From Delphinus delphis (Eukaryota > Chordata > Mammalia > Artiodactyla > Delphinidae): a stretch of 64,000 nucleotides of DNA. Position numbers and translations under genes: made by a program. Location of the stretch: positions 108,231,893 to 108,295,892 of the forward strand of contig NC_082688.1 of NCBI RefSeq assembly GCF_949987515.2, read 5' to 3'. The notes under the pieces were generated by a model. It saw only the letters and a program-made list of their open reading frames with translations. It had not been told where the DNA came from and made no database searches. This document shows positions 22,145 to 32,524 of this stretch, one piece after another (position 1 is the first letter of the stretch; each line of letters starts with the position of its first letter).

Positions 22145-23660
22145 AGAACAAGCACGCTGTGTGTCTGCTTTAATCCTGTGTTTTCCACAAAACAACCTAC
22201 ATCGCAGAGGGTAGCCGCAGACAGTAACAGCTGACCGGAAACACAAGCCACTGGGATTCCTCAGTTCTGGAAGACATCTCACTTAAATATATCTACCGCC
22301 AACAGCATCGCATCCTAGGGCCATAACAAGGATGTCGTGAAGAAACATGGATTTCTAGAATCCTGGCAGGTTAAAACAAGGTGGTTTCTTGAGATGATAT
22401 TATCAAAAAGAAAATCGTTAAGGAAAGAAGATGTGGAAGAGTCTTGGGAGAAAAGAGTCTTGTCTCCATGGTTACTTCACTATGTACTGTCTCTGTTGCA
22501 CAGGTTTTCCTCCATCACTGACCCCTCAGTCCAGACGAATCCCTTCCCCTACGAGCTCATCCATCAACTTTGGCTCTGCAGTCATTCATACTTTCACCAG
22601 CTTTCATACACTTCTTCCTTCTTGTAATCGCTTTGTCTTCCCCCACTACTCTCTTACACAGTTTTTAAGCAAACGCTTTTCCGAGGCTGCAGTAAGAGCT
22701 GCTATTAACTTCGGAGGAGGTCCGGTGTATGCAGAAGTGGCTGTAGGGTCAGTTTTGCAGCTCCCATTTAGCTACTGGATTTCTAGCAGGTCAAGGAAAT
22801 GATGAAGGAGATTCGGGGCTTGGTTTCTGGCAGCAAACTCCACAACCATAACTCTTGCTGGATTTAGTGGAGCAGAGCAGCGTGAATTCGTTTAAGTCAG
22901 GCTGGGATCAAGTCTGAGGAAGATTAGATTAGACCAAGAAGGAAGTGGATGGTGGTGGGAATTGGGAGGAGGGGGTGAGGAATGAAGGGTATTAAAGATG
23001 TTAAATTCAACAATAATGACGATGATAACTAAAACTGATCACTCTCATGCTTAGTACATTGTCTCCATAAGAAGCTAGGACATCAATAAGTATGTAAAAA
23101 ACAATGGTAATATTTAAGTGCATTTCTGCAGCCTCTAGAAAATGGTTTAAATATGGACAAGAGATTATTTTATTTTCCTGATTGTTCAATAAACACTTTG
23201 CTAAACAATTTTTTTAAGGTATTGAATTTCCCTAAAGTGATCTCTTCTAAAAACGATTCTACTCATCAGACACAATGTTTTAAAATTTCAGGCATTATCA
23301 AAAATCTTCTTCTTTTTCTTTTTCTTTTTTTTTGCATGAGATACTTTGATTACATGCTTCCCCACATTGATGCAAACGGAAGGACACCAAAGCCATGGCC
23401 TTATTTTCAAAATTTATTTTAGAAGTATTTAACGGGAGGACGATGAACTTGACAGTAAGGTTTTTATAAGCTATCAACCTCTGCTCTGTGCTGTCAACCT
23501 TGAGCTCTTCCAGGCACTCCTGGTTATGTCAGAATTCTCCCACCACAGCAACTTTGTGGTCGATGTGCCGTAGTCATAGGGACCTGAACTAACCAGAGAT
23601 GTCTGGAAGAGGGGGTGTCTGACCAAGCTGGAAATTCCAGGAAACTTACCAAAAAAGAAC
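22145..23660. other. Unassigned sequence
   Basis: No recognised gene. Overlapping plus-strand open frames at 22337-22802 (up to 123 codons) have no family motif. The poly-pyrimidine tract at 23303-23334 precedes ag but is not followed by a convincing exon. Confidence 0.45.
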
Positions 23661-23664
23661 ACAT

Positions 23665-23830
23665 TAAATGCTTGTTAATTCAACCAATATTTCATGGACA
23701 CCAGCATTCTGGAAAATTCTTTGTTGTGCTTGAGGGTAAAAATGAGTTAGATACCATTCCAACCCTTGAAGAGCTGATACTCTGGTTACAGCCCAGAGAG
23801 GGTGAGCTGCAATCCTTAGAGCACACTCTA
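23665..23830 (-). mobile_element. L2-like fragment, reversed
   Basis: agttagataccattccaacc and cttgaagagctgatactctg match the reversed L2 block commonly written gtccctgccctcaaggagct. Confidence 0.45.
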
Positions 23831-23989
23831 AATCAACACCTGAAAATACTTCTGAGGGGTCACTCTTTTATACTTTTATTTCTCCTAATTGAAGAATGTT
23901 CATTAGAAATTATCTGGGGAAAAAAATAGGCTGATTTCTCTGGACATGTTATCCCTCTTTAATTTTTACTTAGCAAACCCGTAGCTCTT

Positions 23990-24165
23990 ACTAGGTTCCA
24001 AGCCTTACTATAGTCACTTTTTGAAAATTAACCCATTACTATGATAACACTCCTGGGAGGTATTTATTATTATTTTCTCCTATTTGATAGATGAGGAAAT
24101 TGGAGCCCAGAGCTAGTAAGTAGCCTGCTCAGGTTTACATAGCTAGCAAGTAGGTTACCTTTAAG
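23990..24165 (-). mobile_element. MIR SINE, reversed
   Basis: tcctgggaggtatttattat, tttgatagatgaggaaattg and gagcccagagctagtaagta are the reversed MIR core. Confidence 0.75.
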
Positions 24166-24169
24166 TAAG

Positions 24170-25990
24170 ATAATCAAAGATAAAAATGTTTTTAAACTAT
24201 CAAAATAAAAAGGAAAAAAATCATATCCTGTATTCAGGATTTAAAGTAAATCAGAACAAGTTTCTCTAACATTTTTCAGTGCCATACTAATTAGGACAAC
24301 ATGTTCTGTTCTTGATATCTAAAGATGTGTATGAGAGAATAAAATGTGGAAAAATAAAATATCTTCCCCCCCAAAATCAGGTTATGTTATTGTCCTTTTC
24401 AGACTGGCTAAAGAGCAATTAATTAATCTATGTGAAGCTTTCTTGGATCTATTAAAATGTTTGGCCTATGCACCCTCTATTGGGGAAAATATTTAATCAC
24501 AAGCTCTCGTGATAAACACCATTAGGTATGGTTTACTCATCTGAAAAGTGTAGATAGTACCTCTGATGAGTACCTACATCAGAGGATTATGAAAGGATTT
24601 CTCCTTTTGTGATGTGATGCTATGACATCCAGGTAGGACACCTGGATACTGGAAAGGAACACTCCTCAGCCCGGCCCTTATGCTTTGCTACGAGCAAAGT
24701 ATAGCTATAAAGAAAAAGGAAACCTTAACATCCACACAATCAAAAGTAAATGCCAACATGTAGATCAGCCAGTAAACCAGTGTAGGCTCAGAGACAGCTT
24801 CCCAAACTGCGTCAGCCCAGCGAAAAGGTTACTTTTCTCAGGTTAGCAAATTGGCTTCCTGATCACTCTGATCTTAAAGGTTTAAAAAAAAAACAAAAAA
24901 CAAAAACTTTTTGCTTCAAAGTAATATGAGACAGAGTCCTACTTATTTTGGAAGACCTTACAGAACTCGTTATGTACTTCTGACTTCTTGGTAAAATGAC
25001 TAAATCAGTACTTCTGGGATAAGAGATTGTGCTGTCAGACAGCAGAACAGTCAACCCAACAATCGCACCTCTGAAGGAAGCTCGGGTTTTTAGCTTTATT
25101 ACCTCTTGGAATGGGAAGGTCATCCGCAAATCTGTCTGATGATGAGGTCCTGATAAATAAGCTTTAATTAACACGCTTTACTTTAAGAGTCCTTAATTCC
25201 AGTATCTTAGCACAGATTAGGAAAGCAAGATATAAACTGAATCGTCTGTTGAAAAATTGATGAGCCCCTTGAGCTCATTATCAAAGCAAACTTAATCTAG
25301 ACCAAGATGCCTTAAGAATTGAGTCAAATGATTCAATTGATAATCATCAGATTCACAGGATTCCCCAAACTCACGGAAATATATTTTTTAATTTTAATTT
25401 TATAAGACTGCTCATCAGACCTTAACACTGGTTAAATTGGATGATCTCTTTGTGTTGAGCTCCCTACCTAACTGGCTTTTCAGTCCACAGTTCCCCTTTT
25501 TGGAAACCCAGACTAGTCTTGCAGCCCTGTTTCCGGGGGGGCCTGCTGGCTCGGCCCTTTCCCCTGTCCCAAGCTCCTGCCGGTGGTGCACACAGGGCCT
25601 TCCCTTGGATACTCTGCAGTAATATTTCTTGGTCACTGCTGGTGTGTTAAGGTGCATACGTTTATTTGTTTTGTTTTATGTAGATCCTCAAATCCTAAAA
25701 AGTTAAGCATATCGCCTTCTGACAGACCTACTTATTTTATGTCTAAGAACTATGGTCCCAGACACTGTAGATATCTACAAAAATGACAAAAATCTTACTA
25801 AAAACAACCTAGAATTACAAGGCCATTATGGGAAACATTCCAATTACACAAGATCCTTTACTTAAGAAGTGTACTCAAAAGCAAGGACTCCAAAATCAAG
25901 CAAGCAGAATGGAATGCCTGTTTTAATTGGCATACAGAAGCCTCCAGAAAGGCTTCAAAATTCCAAAAGAGCTTCATTAAAAATTTTGTT
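24170..25990. other. Unassigned sequence, possibly with LTR-like and exon-like pieces
   Basis: Two minus-strand acceptors are strong by eye (near 24701 and 25153), but the segments after them are short and unidentified. A GC-rich piece at 25470-25640 (tcggccctttcccctgtccc) reads like a retroviral LTR R region, without edges I can define. Confidence 0.35.
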
Positions 25991-25993
25991 GCT

Positions 25994-26122
25994 GGGACTT
26001 GCCTGGTGGTCCTGTGGTTAAGACTCTGCTTCCACTGCAGCGGGGTGTGGGTTCAATGTCTGGTCGGGGAACTAAGATCCCACATACCTCGTGGTGTGGC
26101 CTAAAACATAAATAAATAAAAT
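25994..26122 (+). mobile_element. CHR SINE (CHR-2-like), short
   Basis: Head gggacttgcctggtggtcct, body gggaactaagatcccacata, tail ataaataaataaa. The target duplication aaaaattttgttgct (25979-25993) / aaaagttttgttgct (26123-26137) differs at one base. Confidence 0.92.
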
Positions 26123-26139
26123 AAAAGTTTTGTTGCTAA

Positions 26140-27075
26140 AGGCTAATGAAAAATGAAAGACACAAGAGGTACCTAAAATGAAAGATTAAAGACTGACATA
26201 ACTCCTACTGCCCCCCTCTATCCTCCTGTGTTTAAGTACTCATTCTAGCAATTCTCTGTCTGAATTGTCTTTCCACTCTGAGGAGACTACGTGACAATAA
26301 ACAGAAGTCCGTCAAGTTAGTGGTCTTACAGATGCCCCTAGATATACCCTTGAAGGAGGGCACTCCTATGGGTCTCTCCCAGGGTTGATGGGACTCTGAG
26401 GAATTTTCTGGTAAGCTGTTACATTATTCCCTTAAAGAGCCAAAGAAACTAATATTAATGAAAAATCTTGCATATCCTTGGAAAGCTGGCAGAAGCCAGG
26501 TAAGGTTAAAATTCTTGCCAAAGTCAGCTCTCTCAGATGTCTGTCTCAGTGCCCAGTCTAGTAAGAAAAATAAAGATTTCCATTGTCCCCTCCTTTCGAA
26601 GTCCAGACCCATTGTGCAACTGAGTCCCCCTAAAACCGAGCTCCTCTGCCGAGTATATGATTAACCTCTCCCTCCGTTATTCCCTTTCTTGTCCAACACT
26701 TGCTCTCCTCATGATTGATAAGTATCAAAGAAAAGGGAGGATTGAAACCAGATAGGACCCTCTGGCTCCCTCCCAGGTACAAATCCTTTCTTTGTCCCCC
26801 ATTTCTTCTTTGGTCTGTTTTCCTCTCTCTGGCTAACACCCCAAACTTGGTGAACATTGCATCTAGGCTCTATAAAAAGAAAAGGACCAAAAGACAAGAA
26901 TAAAACTGCCTGTGTGGTCTACAGACCCTAACATTTTGACTGGCATCCATGGCTGTCACTTTTTCAGTCCTGATTCAAACAGGAATAACCAGGAGGCATT
27001 CAGGACTCTCTTCCTCTGGCTGGGCCCTGCTTCCCTGCCCAACACCACCTGCTCCTCCTAGATGAACACTTCTGG
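26140..27075. other. Unassigned; possible second LTR at 26738-26936
   Basis: A purine run (aaagaaaaggga) is followed by a block that starts tgaaaccagatagga. It has a TATA-like ctataaaaag (26870s), a polyadenylation-like gaataaaac and an end ccctaaca. This is the layout of a short LTR, but it is not similar to the LTR at 27680, and I cannot assign it. Confidence 0.3.
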
Positions 27076-27079
27076 GGAA

Positions 27080-27670
27080 GTTGAAGCTCAGTTACAGAAG
27101 ATGACTGAGCAAGCCACTGGGCTTAGAAAGGTGACTCCTTCAATGGAGTCCTTCTTGGACTTACTTGATTTAGATTAGTTTGGGTCTTGGAGACTATGCT
27201 TCTGACATGCACTCCAGACATTGGGAATTGCCCTACCTATAATAGTCCTAGTAGTCTCCCTGGCATGCTAAGTGCTCTCAAAAGTTTCCAGTGCATGTCC
27301 ACAGCCACTAACCACCAAGCAAGTGATCTCCCTAAGACTGGAACATCAAAAAAGGAATGAAGAGAAAGACCAACTTAAAAATTGTGAAGCTGGGGACTTC
27401 CCTGATGGTCCAGTGATTAAGACTCCATGCTTCCAATGCGGGGGGCATGGGTTCAATCTCTGGTTAGGGAACAGCCCACTGCAGGGAGAAAAAAAAAAAA
27501 AAAAAAGGGAACCTGAAATCATGGCCTGTGAATATCACAGAGATTAAGCACAAAAACATCATGACCTATGACTAACACACAAGGATCAATAAAAACTGCA
27601 AGAACTTCAGAATGGTAGCTGGAAGTGGCCCTAATGCCATCCCTCAGTGAAGTTGAGAGTCTGATCAAAA
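27080..27670 (+). mobile_element. Endogenous retrovirus remnant: decayed env tail, split by a SINE
   Basis: Just upstream of a polypurine tract and LTR is a stretch whose translation resembles the membrane-proximal, membrane-spanning and cytoplasmic end of a gamma-type (class I) retroviral envelope transmembrane subunit. The frame carries stop codons and a CHR SINE is inserted at 27393-27507. Gag, pol and the rest of env are not recognisable, so this is only the 3' end of an old provirus and cannot make a functional envelope. Confidence 0.5.
27393..27507 (+). mobile_element. CHR SINE (CHR-2-like), 3'-shortened
   Basis: Head gggacttccctgatggtcca, body gttcaatctctggttaggga, then a direct jump to a pure poly-A tail. 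No clear target duplication is visible. It interrupts the retroviral remnant and so is younger than it. Confidence 0.88.
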
Positions 27671-28081
27671 GGGGGGAATTGCTAAAAAAAAAGAAAAGAA
27701 AAGAAAGAGAAGCCCAGAATGAGGTCACTTACCCCACAACAGCAAACCAAGATTTAATATCCAACTTAATTACAGTTTCAGCCACTCCCAGAAAAGTGAC
27801 CTTTAACCAGTCAATCTGGAATTACCTGACCAGTACTGGTGAGGTCACCGGCAGAATAGAACCCTGCCTGTCTCCAAAGGAAGGTGACCTTGCCTGAGAC
27901 AATCCACTCTTTGTTAGAAACTTCCTCTTTCTATCCCCTTCTGCCTATAAAAGCCTTCCATTTTGTACAGCTCCTCAGAACTCCCTTTTGCTTGTTAGAT
28001 GGGATGCTCCCTGATCCATGAATCGTTGGATAAAGCTAATTAGATCTTCAAATGTACTCGGTTGGGTTTCGTTTTTTAACA
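27671..28081 (+). mobile_element. Retroviral polypurine tract and 3' LTR
   Basis: The purine run aaaaggggggaa (27667-27678) is followed by an LTR of about 400 bp that opens with TG at 27680 and ends ...taaca near 28081. A TATA box (tataaaa, 27945-27951) lies about two thirds in, followed by a transcript-start-like gtacagctcctcagaactcc. An imperfect a/g-rich run (aaaaaaaaagaaaagaaaag) near the 5' edge is a local expansion. No matching 5' LTR is present in the window. Family: probably ERV class I; the exact name is unknown to me. Confidence 0.6.
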
Positions 28082-28179
28082 CAACAAATACCTCAAAATC
28101 AGTGCACTACAGAAAAGGCAGTAATTTACTTCCTGAGGAATACTATACTAAGTACTTCAGATACGTTTTCTTATACCAC

Positions 28180-28437
28180 ACTATCTTTATTCATTCATCT
28201 GTCAGTAGACACAGAAGTTGTTTTCACACACTGGCTATTGTGAATACTGCTGCAATGAACTTGGGAGTGCGGATATCTCTTTCAGATACTGATTTAATTT
28301 CCTTTGGATATGTACCCCAAAGAGGGATGGCTGGATCACATGTTAGTTCTATTTTTAGCTTTCTGAAGTATTTGCACACTGTTTCCCATGGTGGCTGCAC
28401 CAGTTTACATTCCCACCAACAGTGCACAAGGGTTCCA
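28180..28437 (-). mobile_element. L1 ORF2 C-terminal fragment, reversed
   Basis: On the minus strand it encodes ORF2-tail wording ([16 protein letters not shown], then a [20 protein letters not shown] block). The block is short and without a 3' end, so it is a truncated old copy. The plus-strand 145-codon ORF starting at 28018 is a shadow of this and of the LTR end. Confidence 0.85.
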
Positions 28438-28443
28438 AAAAGC

Positions 28444-28645
28444 ACTAGGTCTTGAGGCAGACAAATCAGGGTTTAAAACCGTGCTCTACCTGCTCCAAGC
28501 TATGTGAACTTAAGTCATATCACCTTTCTGAATTCCCGCTTCCTTGTGCATAAAAAGAAATTTACATCATAGGGTTGTAAAGACTTGATGATAAAAAAAG
28601 GGTTTTATAGTGCCTAGACAGCGCCAATCATGTACTAGGTATTGA
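28444..28645 (+). mobile_element. MIR SINE
   Basis: Near-complete order: gaggcagacaaatcagggtt, gctatgtgaacttaagtcat, catagggttgtaaagacttg, tagtgcctagacagcgccaa. It keeps the tRNA-like head. Confidence 0.75.
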
Positions 28646-28649
28646 AACA

Positions 28650-29058
28650 GTTGTAGATCTTTCTTTCTTTCTTCCTTTTTTTCCCTACCTTCCCTGATTT
28701 CCACTCAGTTGTGAATTGGGTAGCACAGATTAATCGCCTGCTCACAGAAGTAAATAGCACTTTGGTATGTATAGCCAAATGCTTCTCAAGGGTTGGGAAC
28801 CATCGACCCCAGCACCTTCTAACTCTCTGGTTTAATGTTGGCATTCACAAAAATGCAGTATCTACGTCTTGCTACCCTGCCGAGGAGGCAGAGACGAGGT
28901 TGAGTGTAATGCTGCTCAAAACCCGATCTGAGCAATTAAAGAAAGTTTCCATGTAAACCACAAGTGGTAGCAGTCAGGTCACTCTGTGGGCATGCTTGGA
29001 GGAGAGCACTGTGACTTATCTCTCACTATTTTAAAGCGTAAAGTATTGAAATTTGCAG
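28650..29058. other. Unassigned sequence
   Basis: Pyrimidine-rich near 28660-28700, otherwise unremarkable. It leads into the candidate exon at 29059. Confidence 0.4.
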
Positions 29059-29319
29059 TGAGATTTGTGCCAAAAAGCCTCCTCTTTATGATGCAGTGGA
29101 CAATTTCTTTCCTACAAATATTCAGGCAATTTCTCAGGACTGTGCTGCTTTGGGTATCAATGCTGAGCACATGAACCAAATGCACTCCTATAATAAAACA
29201 TTAATCTATCCCCCTGGTGCTTTTCCTAAAAGTATTAAAAAACAAGTCACTCAAGAGCTGTTGCTAGGAGGTTCTAGAGACCCACTTCAAGAAACAAAAT
29301 TCAACTTCCAATCAACTGG
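29059..29319 (+). other. Candidate internal exon (plus strand), 261 nt, phase 2-2
   Basis: An acceptor (gaaatttgcag) ends at 29058 and a donor (gtaagg) begins at 29320. One frame is open across the whole 261 nt, with one base at the start and two at the end, so the exon is a multiple of three and skippable. The product has a normal amino-acid mix (cores KKPPLYDAVDNFFPTNIQ and YPPGAFPKSIKKQVTQELL), and there is a stop just inside the presumed downstream intron. No family is recognised. The polypyrimidine tract is weak. It could be one exon of a gene that crosses the window, or a relic. Confidence 0.4.
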
Positions 29320-29324
29320 GTAAG

Positions 29325-30640
29325 GTCAAAGTTTTATCTCAATGTGATGACATTTAACTCTGACAAGTTGGATATATATTCATCTTCATAAAATACAACA
29401 CCGAGATTCTGAGCTCCAGGGCCAAATTCTCTGAATGCCTGTCTGTCGCTATGTGTATTACATATATCCTCCAAGAGATTCACTCGGATCAAGGATAGAT
29501 TTTTCAAGTGGAAACATCATCAGCAAAGAAAAAACAGAAAAATGCAGGGATTGAAAGGATTGGAGACAGTACAGTGAAGAGAATTGAAAAATACATTTTA
29601 TGCAAGATTATCAAGTGCCTTAGACTGTGTCACGTTTTTGAGAAAAATAAAACTGAGGGGAGACATGATAAAAAGTATACAGCCCAGTGGATTTGTAAGA
29701 ATCACTATTAATTATTGATCTCTATGCATTTGCCTCAGTAGCCCCAGAGAATTTTCTTCAGGAAACATTCTAATATCAAAATCCAAGATGCTGTTTGTTA
29801 TCAAAGCTAAAGAAAAAGTAGAAAACTGATAAACGTTGAAGGGCTGATGACATTTTAAATGCTTCATTCATCTCATTATCAAACAGTTGTAGGAAACTTA
29901 CTCATATTATTCAAGAATCAACTATTTTATTATTGACTTACAGAACTAAAGAGAAAATAAAAAATCTTATTCTTCTACTGAAATATAGACCTTACAGACA
30001 CCCACATTCCTTGGAAGGCTTGTTTTGCTATTTATACCAAAGGTGGGTATACAGAAGTACTACTATGTTCATGAAAATCAGAATTCTTAAGGTTTGCTGA
30101 TGTGGATAAAGTAAATGAGAGAATGTTAGATATTTCTCTCTACTGAGGCATTAAGAATACCTCTTTATTTTTAAACAATCTACTGTGTTGAGAATCTACC
30201 ATGAATTAGCTTCATCTGATCTCACCCAGGTTCACAGACAATAGGATTTACTGATCACCTGCTCTGGGGTGGGAATACCAGCCCTTTCTTTCCTGGCGCT
30301 TTCACACTCCAACCCCACGATGGCGCTGTCCTTTGTTACCATCCCAGTCTCACTGTGGATGTCTCATTATAGAAATTTCACTCCTTCATCACCTAGCATC
30401 CATAAAGTTTAGGTGACATTGTAGCAGGCAGACTAAAAGCTGCACCATTTGTTTGTAAAAATTGTTCTGATGCCTGCCTCATGTGGAAATTTGCTTTGAC
30501 ACTTCCGTGAATATTCTATCAAGATTTTGAATGTGTCTCTACTACACAGAGAGCCCCAGACATAATACACATTGTTTCACTTCATCTGACATTAAGGTGA
30601 CACAGGAGAATAGTAACATATGCTAATAAATACCTCAGAA
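29325..30640. other. Unassigned sequence
   Basis: AT-rich. A minus-strand acceptor-like tttttctttag near 29805 is followed by a 30-codon open segment ending in TAA, but it has no other support. No repeat is recognised. Confidence 0.4.
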
Positions 30641-30646
30641 ATATCC

Positions 30647-30852
30647 TTTTTTTTTTTTTTGCGGTACGTGGGCCTCTCACTGTTGTGGCCTCTCCCGTTG
30701 CGGAGCACAGGCTCCGGACGCGCAGGCTCAGTGGCCATGGCTCACGGGCCCAGCCGCTCCGCGGCATGTGGGATCCTCCCGGACCGGGGCACGAACCCGT
30801 GTCCCCTGCATCGGCAGGCGGACTCTCAACCACTGCGCTACCCGGGAAGCCC
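30647..30852 (-). mobile_element. CHR SINE, short form, reversed
   Basis: Poly-T, then gcggtacgtgggcctctcac, ending gctacccgggaagccc. The flanks cagaaatatcctt / cagaaatatgctt form the target duplication. It is very close in sequence to the copies at 13097 and 52571. Confidence 0.93.
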
Positions 30853-30875
30853 AGAAATATGCTTTAAAAAAAAAA

Positions 30876-31038
30876 TTTTTTTTTACTTATTTATTTTGGC
30901 TGCGCCAGGTCTTAGTTGCAGCGCAAGAGATCATTGTTGAGGCATGCATGTGGGATCTGGTTCCCCGACCAGGGATTGAACCTGGACCCCCTGAACTGGG
31001 AGCACAGAGTCTTACCCACTGGACCACCAGGGATGTCC
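30876..31038 (-). mobile_element. CHR SINE (CHR-2-like), reversed
   Basis: acttatttattttggctgcg, catgtgggatctggttcccc, then tggaccaccagggatgtcct. It sits only about 20 bp from the previous SINE in the same orientation, so one inserted near the tail of the other. Confidence 0.92.
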
Positions 31039-31130
31039 TCTTAGAAGTATTCTTGATGACAATATATAGTTAGAATGAGAGGCATGAATGGGTTAACCCC
31101 ATCAATTAACCTCTAGGAAGAAAAGCATAG

Positions 31131-31155
31131 GATCTCTCTCTCTCTCTCTCTCTTT
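31131..31155. repeat. (TC)n microsatellite
   Basis: About ten tc units leading into poly-T. Confidence 0.95.
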
Positions 31156-31260
31156 CTTTTTTTTTTAAACCTACAAAGCCTTTAATTAAAGACCAGGATG
31201 GACAGGTCAGGGGTCCCCTCTGCCCCCTCTTCCCCACGGCACTGCCCCATCCCTTGAAAC
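31156..31260 (-). pseudogene. Short 3' UTR retrocopy, parent unknown
   Basis: On the minus strand a GC-rich stretch (gggatggggcagtgccgtgg...) ends with a polyadenylation signal in tttaattaaaggc, then about 12 bases and a run of A. This is the pattern of a heavily 5'-truncated retrotransposed mRNA that kept only its 3' UTR. No coding sequence remains and I cannot name the parent. Confidence 0.45.
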
Positions 31261-31499
31261 TTGATATTAAGTCAGTGTTTCAATTTGTCTCTAGCAAGTA
31301 AATTTCACAGAAAATCCAGCAAATGATATAGAGATTTTCTCTCAGCTTTATCAAGACGAAAAGATATTGAGTATTTTGAAATGTGATATCAGAAAAACAG
31401 CAGAATTTTGTTCTTCTGCCTCATATGGCTTTAATCTGTAATCTAAAAAAGGAAGACTTTCCCAGTTTAGAAATGATGGGGCGGGGGGATAATTTAGGA

Positions 31500-31742
31500 T
31501 TTTAGGATTAGCATACATGCACCACTGTATATATAAAATAGATAATCAACGAGGACCTACTGCAGAGCACAGGGAACTCTACTCAGTGTTCTGTAATAAA
31601 CTAAATGGAAAAAGAATCTGAAAAAGAATATCTGAAATGTATGTATATGTACATTGGAATCACTTTGCTGTACACCTGAAATTAACACAACATAGTAGCT
31701 AATCCACTATACTCCAATATAAAATAAAAAATTTTAATAAAT
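31500..31742 (+). mobile_element. L1 3' UTR fragment
   Basis: aaaatagataatcaacgagg, acctactgcagagcacaggg, actttgctgtacacctgaaa and tatactccaatataaaataa form the L1 3' end in order. Confidence 0.88.
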
Positions 31743-31744
31743 TA

Positions 31745-32515
31745 AATTAAAAAGAAATGATGAGCAGCTGAATATTGTGTAGTTATTAGTAGGAAGAGGC
31801 AGAAATAAAAGAGTTGCTTAAAATTTCTGTAAGCCATTAAGATTTTGAACCAGGAAATCCCAATTGCCATTACAGAGCTCAATGCCGAACTTTTTTTTTC
31901 TCTAAAATTGTTCATTTTCATCCAGGCTGTTAGTCCAAGATTTATTTTACAAAGTGTACTCTGCCCATGGTCTTTCACAGTGTGTGTTATTTATTGCAGG
32001 TTTTATTTATCTTACACCAATATTGATTTTTTTTTTAATGATTGTATTTGCAGCTTAAACCTCGCTAATCACCAATAATGTCTATCATTACAGATATTGT
32101 TTTTATTTGGGTCTGAGAGCAGAACCAAATTTGTCCCTTATTTTCTCCGCCTCCCTCCATCCCACCCCCCCAAAAAACAAAAACCAAGGGAACAAAAATA
32201 CGAACCTCTACTGCCATCTAGTGGTGCCTCTGAAATTTTTCAAATAAAACATCTCTGGTGCAGCAAGCCGTGACTAGCAGTTTAAAAGGATTCTTCCCCT
32301 TAAATTGCTAGAATGTTTTAGATATTTTAATCTGAAACAACTAGAGATAAAAACTTTAAAAAGAAAACTCTGCATGTCTATTATATGTACATTATTATCA
32401 ACAATATCATGTTTACCACTGCAAGAAGATAATGAATGCAGTGATGGCCCATTCCCATCTTACTATGTTGAACGTGTGGCTTCTTTAACTTTTTGTCATG
32501 GGATAGAGATTCACG
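31745..32515. other. Unassigned sequence
   Basis: No element is recognised. A C-rich/A-rich run occurs near 32160. Confidence 0.5.
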
Positions 32516-32524
32516 TGATGTTGC

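Noticed and set aside
23153..23422. Exon after the poly-pyrimidine tract near 23303-23338
   Set aside because: The acceptor is only moderate (gcatgag), there is no donor, and the peptide has no resemblance to a family.
24863..25174. Minus-strand exon after an acceptor at about 25153
   Set aside because: A 47-nt open piece with a passable donor exists, but it is too short and unsupported to call.
28018..28455. 145-codon plus-strand protein
   Set aside because: It crosses the LTR end and then reads the antisense of a reversed L1 ORF2 fragment.
29710..29805. Terminal exon on the minus strand with a tail of about 30 codons
   Set aside because: The acceptor is strong, but there is no upstream exon, no clear polyadenylation signal and no family match.
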